Source: an uncultured Lachnospiraceae bacterium (GTDB taxonomy: Bacteria > Bacillota > Clostridia > Lachnospirales > Lachnospiraceae). From it: a stretch of DNA of 64,000 bases. Under the pieces are notes generated by a model. That model worked only from the letters and a program-made list of their open reading frames with translations, made no database searches and had not been told where the DNA came from. Below, one piece after another: positions 17,866 through 26,870 of the stretch (its first letter is position 1; every line of letters starts with the position of its first letter). A program made the position numbers and the translations under genes. The stretch is from contig CAJTRK010000008.1 of the NCBI GenBank assembly GCA_910578475.1, forward strand, positions 54,861 through 118,860. The letters are read 5' to 3'.

Positions 17866-19014
17866 ATGAGAAAGAAAATTGGATTATTACTGCCTACAAG
17901 GCCGCAGGATGGAGGACAGCATCAGTATGCTTTATTGATTATGAACGCCCTTGTAAAAAAGAAAGATGCCGATTACGATTTGGTAGCATTCTGCGGAAAC
18001 GATTATTGGCGCAAATGGTGTAAGAAAAAGGGAGTGCGGTATATAAAACATTCCATGCCGGATATTTCCATGAAAGAGAGGCTGTTTAATTATCGATTTC
18101 CATTGCCTGCAAAGTTATATTATACCTATATGACATCATTTGGAAAAACAATCCGGGCAGAAAAGATAGATATCCTGTTTTCTACGCAGCAGGGAATGTA
18201 TCTGCCTGATTATGCGGTAAAACTGATGAGTCCGGTGCATGACCTGATGCACAGATATGAACCGGATTTCCCGGAAGTCAAAGATTCCTTCGAAAGCCGT
18301 GAGCTTCATATGAAGAGTCTGGCGAAATACACAACCTGCATACTGGTAGACTCCAAAGTAGGTAAAAGACAGTTCGAGGAATCTTATATCAAAACAAAAA
18401 AAAGACGACCGCATATTATCAGTCTGCCGTTTATAGCGCCTGAACATATACAGAAAACAGAAGAAGCGTACATAGAAGTTCCCGATAAATATGTTTTCTA
18501 TCCTGCGCAGTTTTGGAAACACAAAAATCATGTGAATCTGCTGAAAGCAATTCAAATCCTGGCGGAAAGCCTCAGCGATATCCATCTTGTTTTGGTCGGT
18601 TCGGAAAGAAATAACGGCAGAGAGATAAAAAAGTATATTCGGGATAATGGATTGGAAAGCCATGTTACGATTTTGGGGTTTGTCAGTGATGAAAATATAA
18701 CTTACCTGTACAGACATGCGGTCGGCCTGATAATGCCTTCTTATTTCGGACCAACGAATATTCCGCCGTTAGAGGCTATGGCGCTTGGATGTCCGGTGGC
18801 GGTATCCAATAAATATGCCATGCCCGAACAGGTAGGCAGGGCAGGATTGTTATTTCATCCCGATTCGCCGGAAGAGATGGCAGACTGCATCAAAAGATTA
18901 TGGACTGATGATAAGCTAAGAGAAAGAATGCGGAAAGACGGATATCAGAGAAGTAAGATGTGGACAAAAGAGAAATTTGAAAAGAAATTATACAAAATTA
19001 TAGATACCATTTAA
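17866..19014 (+). CDS. Family 4 glycosyltransferase
   Basis: A retaining GT-B transferase of 382 residues. The N-terminal domain has LLPTRPQDGGQHQYALLI with the acceptor-side glycine loop; the C-terminal domain has YPAQFWKHKNHVNLLKAI, LVLVGSERNN and the donor motif FGPTNIPPLEAMALGCPV (E-x7-E-like), which in GT4 binds the nucleotide sugar. The start ATG follows GAGGTAA. No membrane segment. It probably adds a sugar built by the surrounding enzymes. Confidence 0.88.
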   Translation: MRKKIGLLLPTRPQDGGQHQYALLIMNALVKKKDADYDLVAFCGNDYWRKWCKKKGVRYIKHSMPDISMKERLFNYRFPLPAKLYYTYMTSFGKTIRAEKIDILFSTQQGMYLPDYAVKLMSPVHDLMHRYEPDFPEVKDSFESRELHMKSLAKYTTCILVDSKVGKRQFEESYIKTKKRRPHIISLPFIAPEHIQKTEEAYIEVPDKYVFYPAQFWKHKNHVNLLKAIQILAESLSDIHLVLVGSERNNGREIKKYIRDNGLESHVTILGFVSDENITYLYRHAVGLIMPSYFGPTNIPPLEAMALGCPVAVSNKYAMPEQVGRAGLLFHPDSPEEMADCIKRLWTDDKLRERMRKDGYQRSKMWTKEKFEKKLYKIIDTI

Positions 19015-19045
19015 ATCAGCACATATATTCATAAGGGAGAAGAAT

Positions 19046-19480
19046 ATGGGACATGTAGAAGAAGTAAAGAAAAAAGATAAACTGCTGGCAATGATTATTC
19101 GTAACGATTATACTTGTGAAGGCGTGGATTTTATCACGCCGAACGAGTATTCACAGCAGGTAGCTTATATGCACCATCCGACAGGCAAAACGATAGACGC
19201 GCATGTGCATAATATGGTTCACAGAAATGTGGTATTAACACAGGAAGTTCTGTTCATCAAAAAAGGTATTTTAAGAGTGGATTTTTACGATGAATACGAA
19301 GACTATCTGGAAAGCAGAGATTTGCATGCCGGAGACATTATACTGCTTGTTTCGGGCGGACATGGTTTCCAGGTGTTGGAAGAAGTTGAAATGATAGAGG
19401 TCAAACAGGGGCCTTACGCCGGGGACCAGGATAAAAAAAGATTCGAAGGCGTGGACAATGCTCAGATAGTATATCGGTGA
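19046..19480 (+). CDS. Small cupin-fold protein
   Basis: A 144-residue single-domain cupin. The first metal-binding-like motif is DAHVHNMVHRNV, with EVLFIKKGILRVDFYDE forming the strand with the conserved Gly, and the second motif is HAGDIILLVSGGHGFQVL. Such proteins are common in sugar-biosynthesis clusters and may isomerise a keto sugar or bind one, but many have no known activity. Start supported by AAGGGAGAAG. It lies just before the frameshifted methyltransferase. Confidence 0.7.
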   Translation: MGHVEEVKKKDKLLAMIIRNDYTCEGVDFITPNEYSQQVAYMHHPTGKTIDAHVHNMVHRNVVLTQEVLFIKKGILRVDFYDEYEDYLESRDLHAGDIILLVSGGHGFQVLEEVEMIEVKQGPYAGDQDKKRFEGVDNAQIVYR

Positions 19481-19496
19481 CAGGGAAGAGAAAGGC

Positions 19497-20268
19497 ATGG
19501 TGAACAGTATGGAAGTTTTTCAGGATTATGCGTATTACTACAATGCGTTTTATCAGGATAAGGACTATACGGCCGAAGCAAAACAGGTTGACGAACTGTT
19601 GAAGAAATACGGAGAGAATGTAAAGAATATAATTAATTACGGATGCGGGACCGGCAGACACGATATTGAACTGGCCAAAATCGGATATTGCTGCACCGGC
19701 ATTGATATGAGCCGGCTCATGATAGATATCGCAAAAGAAAACAGTCAAAATGAAAAGATGCCGATTCATTTTGAGGTGGGCGATATTCGGAATTATGAGC
19801 CTGAAAAAAAGTATGATGCGGTTATATCGTTATTTCATGTTATAAGTTATCAGAATGAAAATAAAGATATACTGGATGCTTTTTGTTCTGCAAGAAAAGC
19901 TTTAGATGGGGGGGGGCATTTTTTTGTTTGATGTATGGTATGGACCAGGCGTATTGAGCGATAAACCGGAAGTGCGGGTAAAAGAGGTCCAGGATGATAA
20001 GCACAGACTGGTGCGTATTGCAAGACCTGTTATGTATGATGAAAAAAATGTCGTAGATGTTTGTTATGAAGTACTGGTTATCAATAAAAAATCAAATGAA
20101 ACAAAAATGATAAACGAAACACATCATATGCGGTATTTCTTCAGGCCGGAACTGGAATTTTATTTGAAAAACGCAGGGTTTGAATTGGTCGATAATCTGG
20201 ATTGCATGACGCTCGGAAAAACCGGTTACGATTCGTGGACAAGTTACTTTGTCGCGAAAGCTGTGTAA
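19497..20268 (+). pseudogene. SAM-dependent methyltransferase interrupted by a frameshift at a G9/T7 tract
   Basis: Two overlapping frames make up one methyltransferase of ~256 residues. Frame 1 (19497 to 19931) has INYGCGTGRHDIELAK (SAM motif I), CTGIDMSRLMID and DAVISLFHVISY, and stops right after the homopolymers. Frame 2 (19906 to 20268) continues with LFDVWYGPGV and ends with a typical C-terminal SWTSYFVAKAV. Loss of one base in the G9 run would give ALDGGGIFLFDVW; loss of one T in the T7 run would give ALDGGGHFLFDVW. Either restores a family-like junction. The protein may be off in this sequence but recoverable by slippage, or the indel may be a sequencing error. The start could also be the Met at 19509. 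Confidence 0.8.
19908..19926 (+). repeat. G9 tract followed by CA and T7 tract at frameshift site
   Basis: Nine consecutive G (19908 to 19916), then CA, then seven T. This is the only G run of this length I noticed in the window. It lies precisely where the methyltransferase frame is lost, which is what a contingency (phase-variation) tract looks like; an assembly error gives the same picture. Confidence 0.75.
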
Positions 20269-20293
20269 TGATGATTGTAAAGGGAGGAAGCTC

Positions 20294-21343
20294 ATGGTAA
20301 AGCTGTTAGTCTGGGGAACCGGAAACTTTGCGCGAAAATTTATAAACAACGGGTATGGAGGAGAAATCATCGGATTTATAGAAACACATAAATCTGCCGA
20401 CAGGTTCATGGACAGGCCGGTATTCGACAGCCGGAATCTGCCGGAGGAATACGACTATATTATTGTTGCCAATTCTTATGTCGCAGAGATATATGATTTG
20501 TGCCTGAAACAAAATATCGATATTTCCAAAATGATTTTTTTATACGGTGTAAAAAACAGGATAGGCTGTGCCGAACCTTCCGTATTAAAGGAAATATTAT
20601 TAGAAAAAAATTATACGGTTTATTGTGCGGAGTTTCATTTACTGGAAGATACGTTTTTGAATGTTGATATGGCTGAATATCAGCGATTAAACAAACGTCC
20701 CAGTTTTGATATCCGGGAGCAGTACATGTGGCCGGTTATCAAGGATAAATATTCTTATGCCGGAACCATCGGAAACTATTTCTGGCAGGATTTATGGGCG
20801 GCGAGACTGATTCTGAAATCGGGCATCCGGCAGCATTTCGACATCGGCTCCAGACTGGATGGGTTTATTGCTCATTTGCTGGCGGCGGATATAGACGTTA
20901 CGATGATTGACGTCCGCAAATTTCCGGGAGAGGTAGAACGCCTGCATACAATTGTGGATGATGCGACGAGCCTTCACCAAATACCTGATGACAGCATCGG
21001 AAGTATTTCCGCTTTATGCTCACTGGAACATTTTGGACTCGGAAGATACGGCGATTCCATTGACCCGGAGGCATGTTTTAAATGCTTTGATAACATTCAA
21101 AGAAAAATGAAGAAAGGAGGCAGATTGTATATATCGCTTCCTATCGGAAAAGAAAGAGTGGAATTTAACGCCCACAGGGTATTTTATGCAAGCACGGTAG
21201 AAGAATGTTTTTCCTCTCTGCGGCTGAAAGAATTTGCCTGTACGGCGGAAGGAAAGATTGAATATAATGTAGATATTCATAAGTATGACGAAGACACTCA
21301 CAACGGTGAGTACCGGTATGGCCTGTTCTTTTTTGAAAAATAG
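20294..21343 (+). CDS. Rossmann-like domain fused to DUF268-type protein
   Basis: A 349-residue protein. Residues 1 to ~95 (KLLVWGTGNFARKFI, IIGFIETHK, YIIVANSYV) are the recurring accessory module. The rest resembles DUF268: YFWQDLWAARLILKS, HFDIGSRLDGFIAHLL, ISALCSLEHFGLGRYGD and GGRLYISLPIG. The latter parts look methyltransferase-like (a DIGSR loop and an LEHFGLG segment), so DUF268 may be a divergent methyltransferase. The ATG at 20294 has GGGAGG upstream; the longer frame from 20249 does not. Function in the glycan pathway is unknown. Confidence 0.7.
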   Translation: MVKLLVWGTGNFARKFINNGYGGEIIGFIETHKSADRFMDRPVFDSRNLPEEYDYIIVANSYVAEIYDLCLKQNIDISKMIFLYGVKNRIGCAEPSVLKEILLEKNYTVYCAEFHLLEDTFLNVDMAEYQRLNKRPSFDIREQYMWPVIKDKYSYAGTIGNYFWQDLWAARLILKSGIRQHFDIGSRLDGFIAHLLAADIDVTMIDVRKFPGEVERLHTIVDDATSLHQIPDDSIGSISALCSLEHFGLGRYGDSIDPEACFKCFDNIQRKMKKGGRLYISLPIGKERVEFNAHRVFYASTVEECFSSLRLKEFACTAEGKIEYNVDIHKYDEDTHNGEYRYGLFFFEK

Positions 21344-21415
21344 ATTGTTTATGGATATCATGAAATAAAAGAAGATGAATGTCAGAAAACAATCATCATT
21401 CGGAGAATACATAAT

Positions 21416-22285
21416 ATGAATATTGTAAAGATATCCGATGGACTTGGAAACCAGATGTTTCAATATGCCTTTGCCCGTAAACTTCAGATAGATACGGGCA
21501 GAACAGTATATTTGGATATACGTTATATTAATAACGAAGACAGGGATGCGCGAAAAGAAAATAATTATTATACCGACAGAAACGATTGCAGACAATATGG
21601 ATTGGATAATTTCAGAATCAGATTACCTGTTGCGGACGAGAAACATTTGCGGAACTGGAATTACCTTCATCAAAAAGGAAAAGTGCATCAGGGAATTTAC
21701 ACAATGGCAAAGAACGGCCTGTGGCCGTTTGGCTACTGTGATGAAGACATGAACGGTGTAAATACAAATACGAATCTGCCGATGTATTATAAAGGATATT
21801 TCTTTCATTTAAAATATTTCGATGCCATCAAAGAAGAATTAAAAAAAGAATTTTTATTAAAGCACAAACTGAAACTGCCGGCAGAATTAAGAGAAATTTT
21901 ATCAGACAACAATACCGTCAGCGTTCATGTGCGTAGAGGTGATTTTTTAAAACTGAACAGAGATATAAGCCGGAAAGACTATTATCCGAGAGCGCTGCAA
22001 ATGATAGAAGCGAAGGTAGAAAATCCCATATACCTGTTTTTTTCCGATGATATAGCATGGGTAAAAGAAAATATAAGGACAAAGGGGAAGGCTGTCTATA
22101 TCAGCGATATGGGATTTCGGGATTATGAGGAATTGGCGATAATGAAACACTGTAAATACAATATTATCGCAAACAGCACTTTTAGCTATTGGGCGGCTTA
22201 TTTAAATTCGCATCCGGACAAAATAGTAATTTGTCCCAGACATTGGAAAAGCAATATTATTCCGAAAGACTGGGTGTGCCTTTAG
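21416..22285 (+). CDS. Alpha-1,2-fucosyltransferase (GT11)
   Basis: A 289-residue GT11 enzyme with all main motifs: SDGLGNQMFQYAFARKL at the N-terminus, VSVHVRRGDF (HxRRxD) for GDP-fucose, and IIANSTFSYWAAYL in the C-terminal donor domain. It should add fucose in alpha-1,2 linkage to a glycan. It is a second GT11 enzyme in this cluster; unlike the one near 10 kb, its catalytic motif is complete. No gmd or fcl genes for GDP-fucose are in the window, so that donor would come from elsewhere. The ribosome site is weak. Confidence 0.88.
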   Translation: MNIVKISDGLGNQMFQYAFARKLQIDTGRTVYLDIRYINNEDRDARKENNYYTDRNDCRQYGLDNFRIRLPVADEKHLRNWNYLHQKGKVHQGIYTMAKNGLWPFGYCDEDMNGVNTNTNLPMYYKGYFFHLKYFDAIKEELKKEFLLKHKLKLPAELREILSDNNTVSVHVRRGDFLKLNRDISRKDYYPRALQMIEAKVENPIYLFFSDDIAWVKENIRTKGKAVYISDMGFRDYEELAIMKHCKYNIIANSTFSYWAAYLNSHPDKIVICPRHWKSNIIPKDWVCL

Positions 22286-22348
22286 GCAGTTTTTGAATGA
22301 AATTATGATGGAAACGTCAGACAGAAAAATGGAAAAGGAGAAAAATCA

Positions 22349-22837
22349 ATGAAAAAAGGTATTATCGGAGTATTATCATTATTAACAGGTGCGGCAGTAG
22401 GAGCAGCGGCAGGCGCGGTAAGCGCAGGAAAGAATGCAGGAGAGAAGATAAACAGCAGGCAGGAACTTGCTGATAAACATCTTGCATTATATCTGATGAT
22501 GAATCAGTGGGTAAAAGTGAAACAGGAAGGGAAAAATCTGTCTTCTTATTTTGAAAAGAATGGTTATAAGAAGATTGCCATATATGGCATGAACTATGTA
22601 GGAGAGACGCTGTTGGAAGAGCTTAAAGGAACAGGCGTGGAAGTTGCATATGCAATAGATAAAAATGCAGAAAGAATTTATGCGGATATCGATGTATATA
22701 CACCGGATGATGATTTGGGACAGGTAGATGCTGTCGTTGTCACCGCAATTACTTTTTTTGATGAAATAGAAGAGCTGTTAAGCGATAAGACAGACTGTCC
22801 GGCGATTTCCTTAGAAGATGTATTATATGAAGTATAA
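22349..22837 (+). CDS. Standalone Rossmann-like module with hydrophobic Gly/Ala-rich N-terminus
   Basis: A 162-residue protein of unknown function. Residues ~4 to 27 are hydrophobic and Gly/Ala-rich (GVLSLLTGAAVGAAAGAV) and may insert into the membrane. Residues ~75 to 162 are the same Rossmann-like module fused to neighbouring transferases (KIAIYGMNYVGETLLEEL, VAYAIDKNAE, AVVVTAITFFDEI). It shows that the module can exist alone. AAAAGGAG precedes the ATG. It may anchor or regulate the glycan machinery, but that is a guess. Confidence 0.65.
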   Translation: MKKGIIGVLSLLTGAAVGAAAGAVSAGKNAGEKINSRQELADKHLALYLMMNQWVKVKQEGKNLSSYFEKNGYKKIAIYGMNYVGETLLEELKGTGVEVAYAIDKNAERIYADIDVYTPDDDLGQVDAVVVTAITFFDEIEELLSDKTDCPAISLEDVLYEV

Positions 22838-22854
22838 AGTATGGTGAAAAAAAT

Positions 22855-24210
22855 ATGCAGACTGTTTCCATCATCATAACCGTATACAACGGAGCGGATT
22901 ATCTGGAGGAATGCCTGGAAAGCGTGTTATCCCAGACATTAAGTGATACGGAGGTTATCTGTGTAGACGACGCTTCGACGGATAACACGCCTCAGATTCT
23001 GAAGGCCTATGAGAATAAAATAACTGTCATCACCAATACGGAGAACTGCATGGCCGGAGAGTCCAGGAACAGAGGCTTTCAAAAGGCGGTTGGCGAGTAT
23101 GTCGTATTTTTGGACGCGGATGACGTCTATGAGCCGGATATGCTGCAGAAAGCTTATCATAAAGCCAAATCCTGTGGAGCGGATATCTGCATTTTTAAAG
23201 AGGATTTATTTTCGGACAGCCTTGAGAAGCGGACGAATTATGCTTACGCCGAGTCAATAATGAAAGAACTGGGAGAGCGGGCCTTTTTTTCCCCGAAAGA
23301 GCTGTCTGATACGCTTTTTGACCTGTGGAACGGATGGGCCTGGGATAAATTATTCCGCCGGGAGTTTATTTTGGAGACAGGCTTAAAATTCCAGAAGCTG
23401 AAATCATCCAATGACGGTTTCTTTGTGCACGCTGCGCTTGCCTGTGCGGAAAGAATTTCGCTGCTGAATGAAGTTCTGGTTCATCATAGGATGGGAAATG
23501 GGAACAGCGTATCCAATACGCGTGACCAGGCATGGGAATCCTGTTTGATGTACCTGAAAGAACTGAGAAGCTATTTGCTTCATAAAGGGTTGTTTGCGTG
23601 TTATGAAGGAAGTTATCTCAACTGGACGATGGACTTCCTGTATTGGAATTATCAGACGCTGAATGAAATAAACCGGGGAAAGCTGGCGGATGCCATGAGA
23701 AGTTTTTTCCTTGATGAGCTGAATGTGCCGCAGTATGACAGAAAAGACTTTTATAATGATTTTTACGAGTGGTTTGCCGGCTGCATCATCAGACAGGAAG
23801 AACATAAAATTCCGCTTTCGGAAGATGAACGGTTTCGGAAAATATATCAGCAGAATAAGCAGAAAATGGAAGCATTATATCAATATCTGTCTTCACGTCA
23901 TTGGAAAGCGGCATTATGGGGAGCAGGAATCCGGGGACGGGCATTCGCAGAAGTATACGGCGGAAAATGGGACTGCCTGGAGTGTGCGTATGACATGGAC
24001 GAGAGTAAACAGGGGAAAATGCTGCCAGGCGGGCTTTTGATTCGGAAATTTGATGTACGGAAGAAAGATGAAATTGATTGCATTTTAGTCCTGAACGAGG
24101 CGCATCTGCTATCCACGGCAGAAAGCTTAGGTGAAAAAAAAGCAGTTCTTTTTGATATGAATCTTTATCTCGATACGCCATATGAAATCGAAGATTGTGT
24201 AGTGAAATGA
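22855..24210 (+). CDS. GT2 glycosyltransferase with C-terminal Rossmann-like module
   Basis: A 451-residue protein. Residues 1 to ~230 are a GT2 domain: SIIITVYNGADYLEECLESV, VICVDDASTDNT and the DxD-type DADD at about residue 88; NGWAWDKLFRREF is the acceptor-side segment. Residues ~345 to 440 are the accessory module (KAALWGAGIRGRAFAEV, CAYDMDESK, DCILVLNEAH). The family is one often found in capsule and flagellin glycan loci. Start ATG lies 17 bases after the preceding gene. Confidence 0.83.
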   Translation: MQTVSIIITVYNGADYLEECLESVLSQTLSDTEVICVDDASTDNTPQILKAYENKITVITNTENCMAGESRNRGFQKAVGEYVVFLDADDVYEPDMLQKAYHKAKSCGADICIFKEDLFSDSLEKRTNYAYAESIMKELGERAFFSPKELSDTLFDLWNGWAWDKLFRREFILETGLKFQKLKSSNDGFFVHAALACAERISLLNEVLVHHRMGNGNSVSNTRDQAWESCLMYLKELRSYLLHKGLFACYEGSYLNWTMDFLYWNYQTLNEINRGKLADAMRSFFLDELNVPQYDRKDFYNDFYEWFAGCIIRQEEHKIPLSEDERFRKIYQQNKQKMEALYQYLSSRHWKAALWGAGIRGRAFAEVYGGKWDCLECAYDMDESKQGKMLPGGLLIRKFDVRKKDEIDCILVLNEAHLLSTAESLGEKKAVLFDMNLYLDTPYEIEDCVVK

Positions 24211-24286
24211 ATATGTGCCGGTATATATATCATATTATATAAAATGGATACGGAAAGAGATATTGAAAAGGGATGGAGAAAAAATA

Positions 24287-25651
24287 ATGGATGATATCAA
24301 AGTATCAGTTTTGGTATATGTGTTAAATGATAAAGTTCATATAGAGAAGTGCGTGAGAAGCGTTATGCAGCAAACCCTGAAGGAGCTGGAAATACTGCTG
24401 ATTGATGGAGGCAGTACCGATGGTACGCTGGAAAAATTGGAACAGCTGCAAAAAGAGGATTCCCGGATAAAGATAATCAGGAGCGGCGCCGGTGTAGGTT
24501 TGCAGTTCAATACCGGATGCAAGGCGGCAGCGGGGAAATATATCGGAATATGTGAATCGGATGATTATCTGCTCCCGGATATGTACGAGCGGCAGTACGC
24601 GGTTGCGGAGCAGTTTGAACTGGACGTATTAAGGGCAAATATAAATCGTTTTTGTGGAGATGGGGACAGGCAGTATGATTTTCCGTTTGCGGTATCTGCC
24701 GACAGAACATTGTATGATACGCTTCTGTATCCGCAGGAGGATGCAAGGTTTTTGGGGTTGGGAGTGAACTGCTTCTGGAGCGGATTATACAGAAAAGAAT
24801 TTTTACTGGCTAAGGATATCTCTATGAACGAGACAAAAGGCGCTTCTTATCAGGATACGAGCTTTTCTTTTCTGACACAGATGTATGCGGAGCGGGCCTA
24901 TGTGATGAGCGATGCTTTTTACTGCTATCGCATTGACAATCCAAATTCCTCTGTCAATAATCCGCAGAAGGCAGCTTTGCTGAATACGGAATACCGGTTG
25001 TTGAAAGAGAAGCTGAAACAACGTAATCTTTGGGAAAAGTACAGGGAAATATATTGGAAATGGCGGGTCAACGGTTATTTCTGGGCCTATGATAATGTAT
25101 CGGAAGAGGGGAAAGCCGAGTATCTTCCGGTCTTTTATAAAGACATCAGGGAAGAAATGGAGTCAGAACTTTACCTGGGAACGGAACTTTCCGGAAAGGA
25201 ACGGGCGTTATGTGAAAGCGGCAGAGGTTCTCTGGCGGAATTTGGTGATTTTCTGGAACGGGCGGATGCGCTGAGAAAACAGGAAGAAAAGAAAATAAGA
25301 GAAATCGGGACAGACGGTCAAACGGTTATTTTCGGAGCGGGAAATCTGGGACTGCTGGCAAGTGGATATCTGGAACAGAAAGGGAAGAAGGCGGCTGCCT
25401 ATATCGATAATGCTGCCTGGAAATGGGACAGCCTTTTTTACGGTCTTCCGGTTTTATCACCCGAAGAAGGCGTCTGTCAATATCCGGACGCTGCGTATAT
25501 TATTGCGAATGCCGCTCATGGACAGGAAATGAAAGAACAGCTGAACAGTCTGGGAATCCGTGATGACAAAGTCGTTATCTGTGACAATTATGATTTGTTT
25601 ATCGCGCATATCTTAGTTCCTTATTGGAAGAAGGGCGGCAGCAATGATTAG
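24287..25651 (+). CDS. GT2 glycosyltransferase with C-terminal Rossmann-like module
   Basis: A 454-residue protein built like its upstream neighbour. The GT2 domain shows KVSVLVYVLNDKVHIEKCV, ILLIDGGSTDGT and ESDD in the DxD position; ASYQDTSFSF is the likely catalytic-base segment. The C-terminal ~110 residues are the module: TVIFGAGNLGLLASGYL, AAYIDNAAWKWD, AYIIANAAHG. ATG 24287 is used because GGATGGAG lies upstream; the longer frame from 24215 has no site. Its last 8 bases overlap the next gene, so translation is probably coupled. Confidence 0.83.
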   Translation: MDDIKVSVLVYVLNDKVHIEKCVRSVMQQTLKELEILLIDGGSTDGTLEKLEQLQKEDSRIKIIRSGAGVGLQFNTGCKAAAGKYIGICESDDYLLPDMYERQYAVAEQFELDVLRANINRFCGDGDRQYDFPFAVSADRTLYDTLLYPQEDARFLGLGVNCFWSGLYRKEFLLAKDISMNETKGASYQDTSFSFLTQMYAERAYVMSDAFYCYRIDNPNSSVNNPQKAALLNTEYRLLKEKLKQRNLWEKYREIYWKWRVNGYFWAYDNVSEEGKAEYLPVFYKDIREEMESELYLGTELSGKERALCESGRGSLAEFGDFLERADALRKQEEKKIREIGTDGQTVIFGAGNLGLLASGYLEQKGKKAAAYIDNAAWKWDSLFYGLPVLSPEEGVCQYPDAAYIIANAAHGQEMKEQLNSLGIRDDKVVICDNYDLFIAHILVPYWKKGGSND

Positions 25652-26831
25652 TATAATTGTACCCGTTTATAATGTCGGTTCGTATTTACCAAAATGTATC
25701 GACAGTATCTTAAAACAGACCTGCGGTGACTTTGAGCTGATTCTGGTGGACGACGGTTCAACGGATGATTCGCCTCAGATTTGTGACAGCTATAAAGAAA
25801 AGGACGCAAGAGTTGTCGTCATACATAAACAGAATGAAGGCCTGGTCAGGGCAAGAAAGACAGGACTGCAAAAGGCAGCTGGCCAATATATCTGCTATGT
25901 GGATGGCGATGACTGGATAGAAGCCGATATGATAGAGCATTTATCGGAAAAAATGGCGGAGACAGGAGCTGACCTGGCAGCTTCCGGCCTTTATTGTGAG
26001 TCGGAAGATTCTGTCCAGAAATTACATGGAAAATTGGAAGCCGGAATTTATGATACAAAAGAGATTCTTTCAATCATGTTATATACCGGAGAATTTTATG
26101 AATTTGGCGTCAGCCAGTTCGCCTGTACAAAATTGTTTCGAAGAGATTTATTATGGGATGTCCAGATACAGGTGGATGACAGAATTAATTGCGGTGAAGA
26201 TGTGGCCGTGACATATCCCTATATTCTCCGGACACAAAAGATTTGTATATCGGATTATATCGGATATCACTATATACAGCGGGCCGGTTCCATCGTAGGA
26301 TGTTTTGATTCTGACGAATATGACAGAAATAAAATACTGATTGCATATTTGAAAAATATCTTTGACCGGTCAGCTTATGCGGAATGTCTGCTCAGGCAGT
26401 TAAACCAGTATGCCAAAAATTTATTTCTGACACGCAATATCGCCTGTTTTGATGTTCTTCAAAAGGATGAAATACTGATGCCTTATGGCGGCATACCGGT
26501 AAATGCCCGCATTATCCTGTATGGGGCCGGAAAAATGGGACAGAGCCTGTACAGGTATCTGAAAGGCCGGGATTCCATAGAAGTGGTGGACTGGCTGGAT
26601 AAAAATTCCGCCGTATATCAAAAAAAAGGTATGGAAGTGCATTGCCCCGATTGTTTGAAAAAAATACAGGATAAGGCATATGATTTTCTCTTGATTGCGG
26701 TAAACAGCCAGAAGGCGGTAAAAAGCATTTATTGCTGTTTAGAGGAAATGGGCGTAAACGCGGAAAAGATAAAGTGGCTGAGGGAAGAGTTTATCAGGGA
26801 AGATTACTTTATACTGGATGCGTTTGCATGA
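25644..26831 (+). CDS. GT2 glycosyltransferase with C-terminal Rossmann-like module
   Basis: Third in a row of the same design, 395 residues. The GT2 domain has ISIIVPVYNVGSYLPKCID, LILVDDGSTDDS and DGDDW (metal-binding). INCGEDVAVTYPY is the ED catalytic-base segment. The C-terminal module is RIILYGAGKMGQSLYRYL, VVDWLDKNSA and FLLIAVNSQKA. It overlaps the preceding gene by 8 bases. The tandem series suggests duplication and divergence of a transferase plus its module. Confidence 0.85.
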   Translation: MISIIVPVYNVGSYLPKCIDSILKQTCGDFELILVDDGSTDDSPQICDSYKEKDARVVVIHKQNEGLVRARKTGLQKAAGQYICYVDGDDWIEADMIEHLSEKMAETGADLAASGLYCESEDSVQKLHGKLEAGIYDTKEILSIMLYTGEFYEFGVSQFACTKLFRRDLLWDVQIQVDDRINCGEDVAVTYPYILRTQKICISDYIGYHYIQRAGSIVGCFDSDEYDRNKILIAYLKNIFDRSAYAECLLRQLNQYAKNLFLTRNIACFDVLQKDEILMPYGGIPVNARIILYGAGKMGQSLYRYLKGRDSIEVVDWLDKNSAVYQKKGMEVHCPDCLKKIQDKAYDFLLIAVNSQKAVKSIYCCLEEMGVNAEKIKWLREEFIREDYFILDAFA

Positions 26832-26870
26832 AGTTTTGAGAACTTTGAGCGGGGAAAAAGGAGAAACGGC

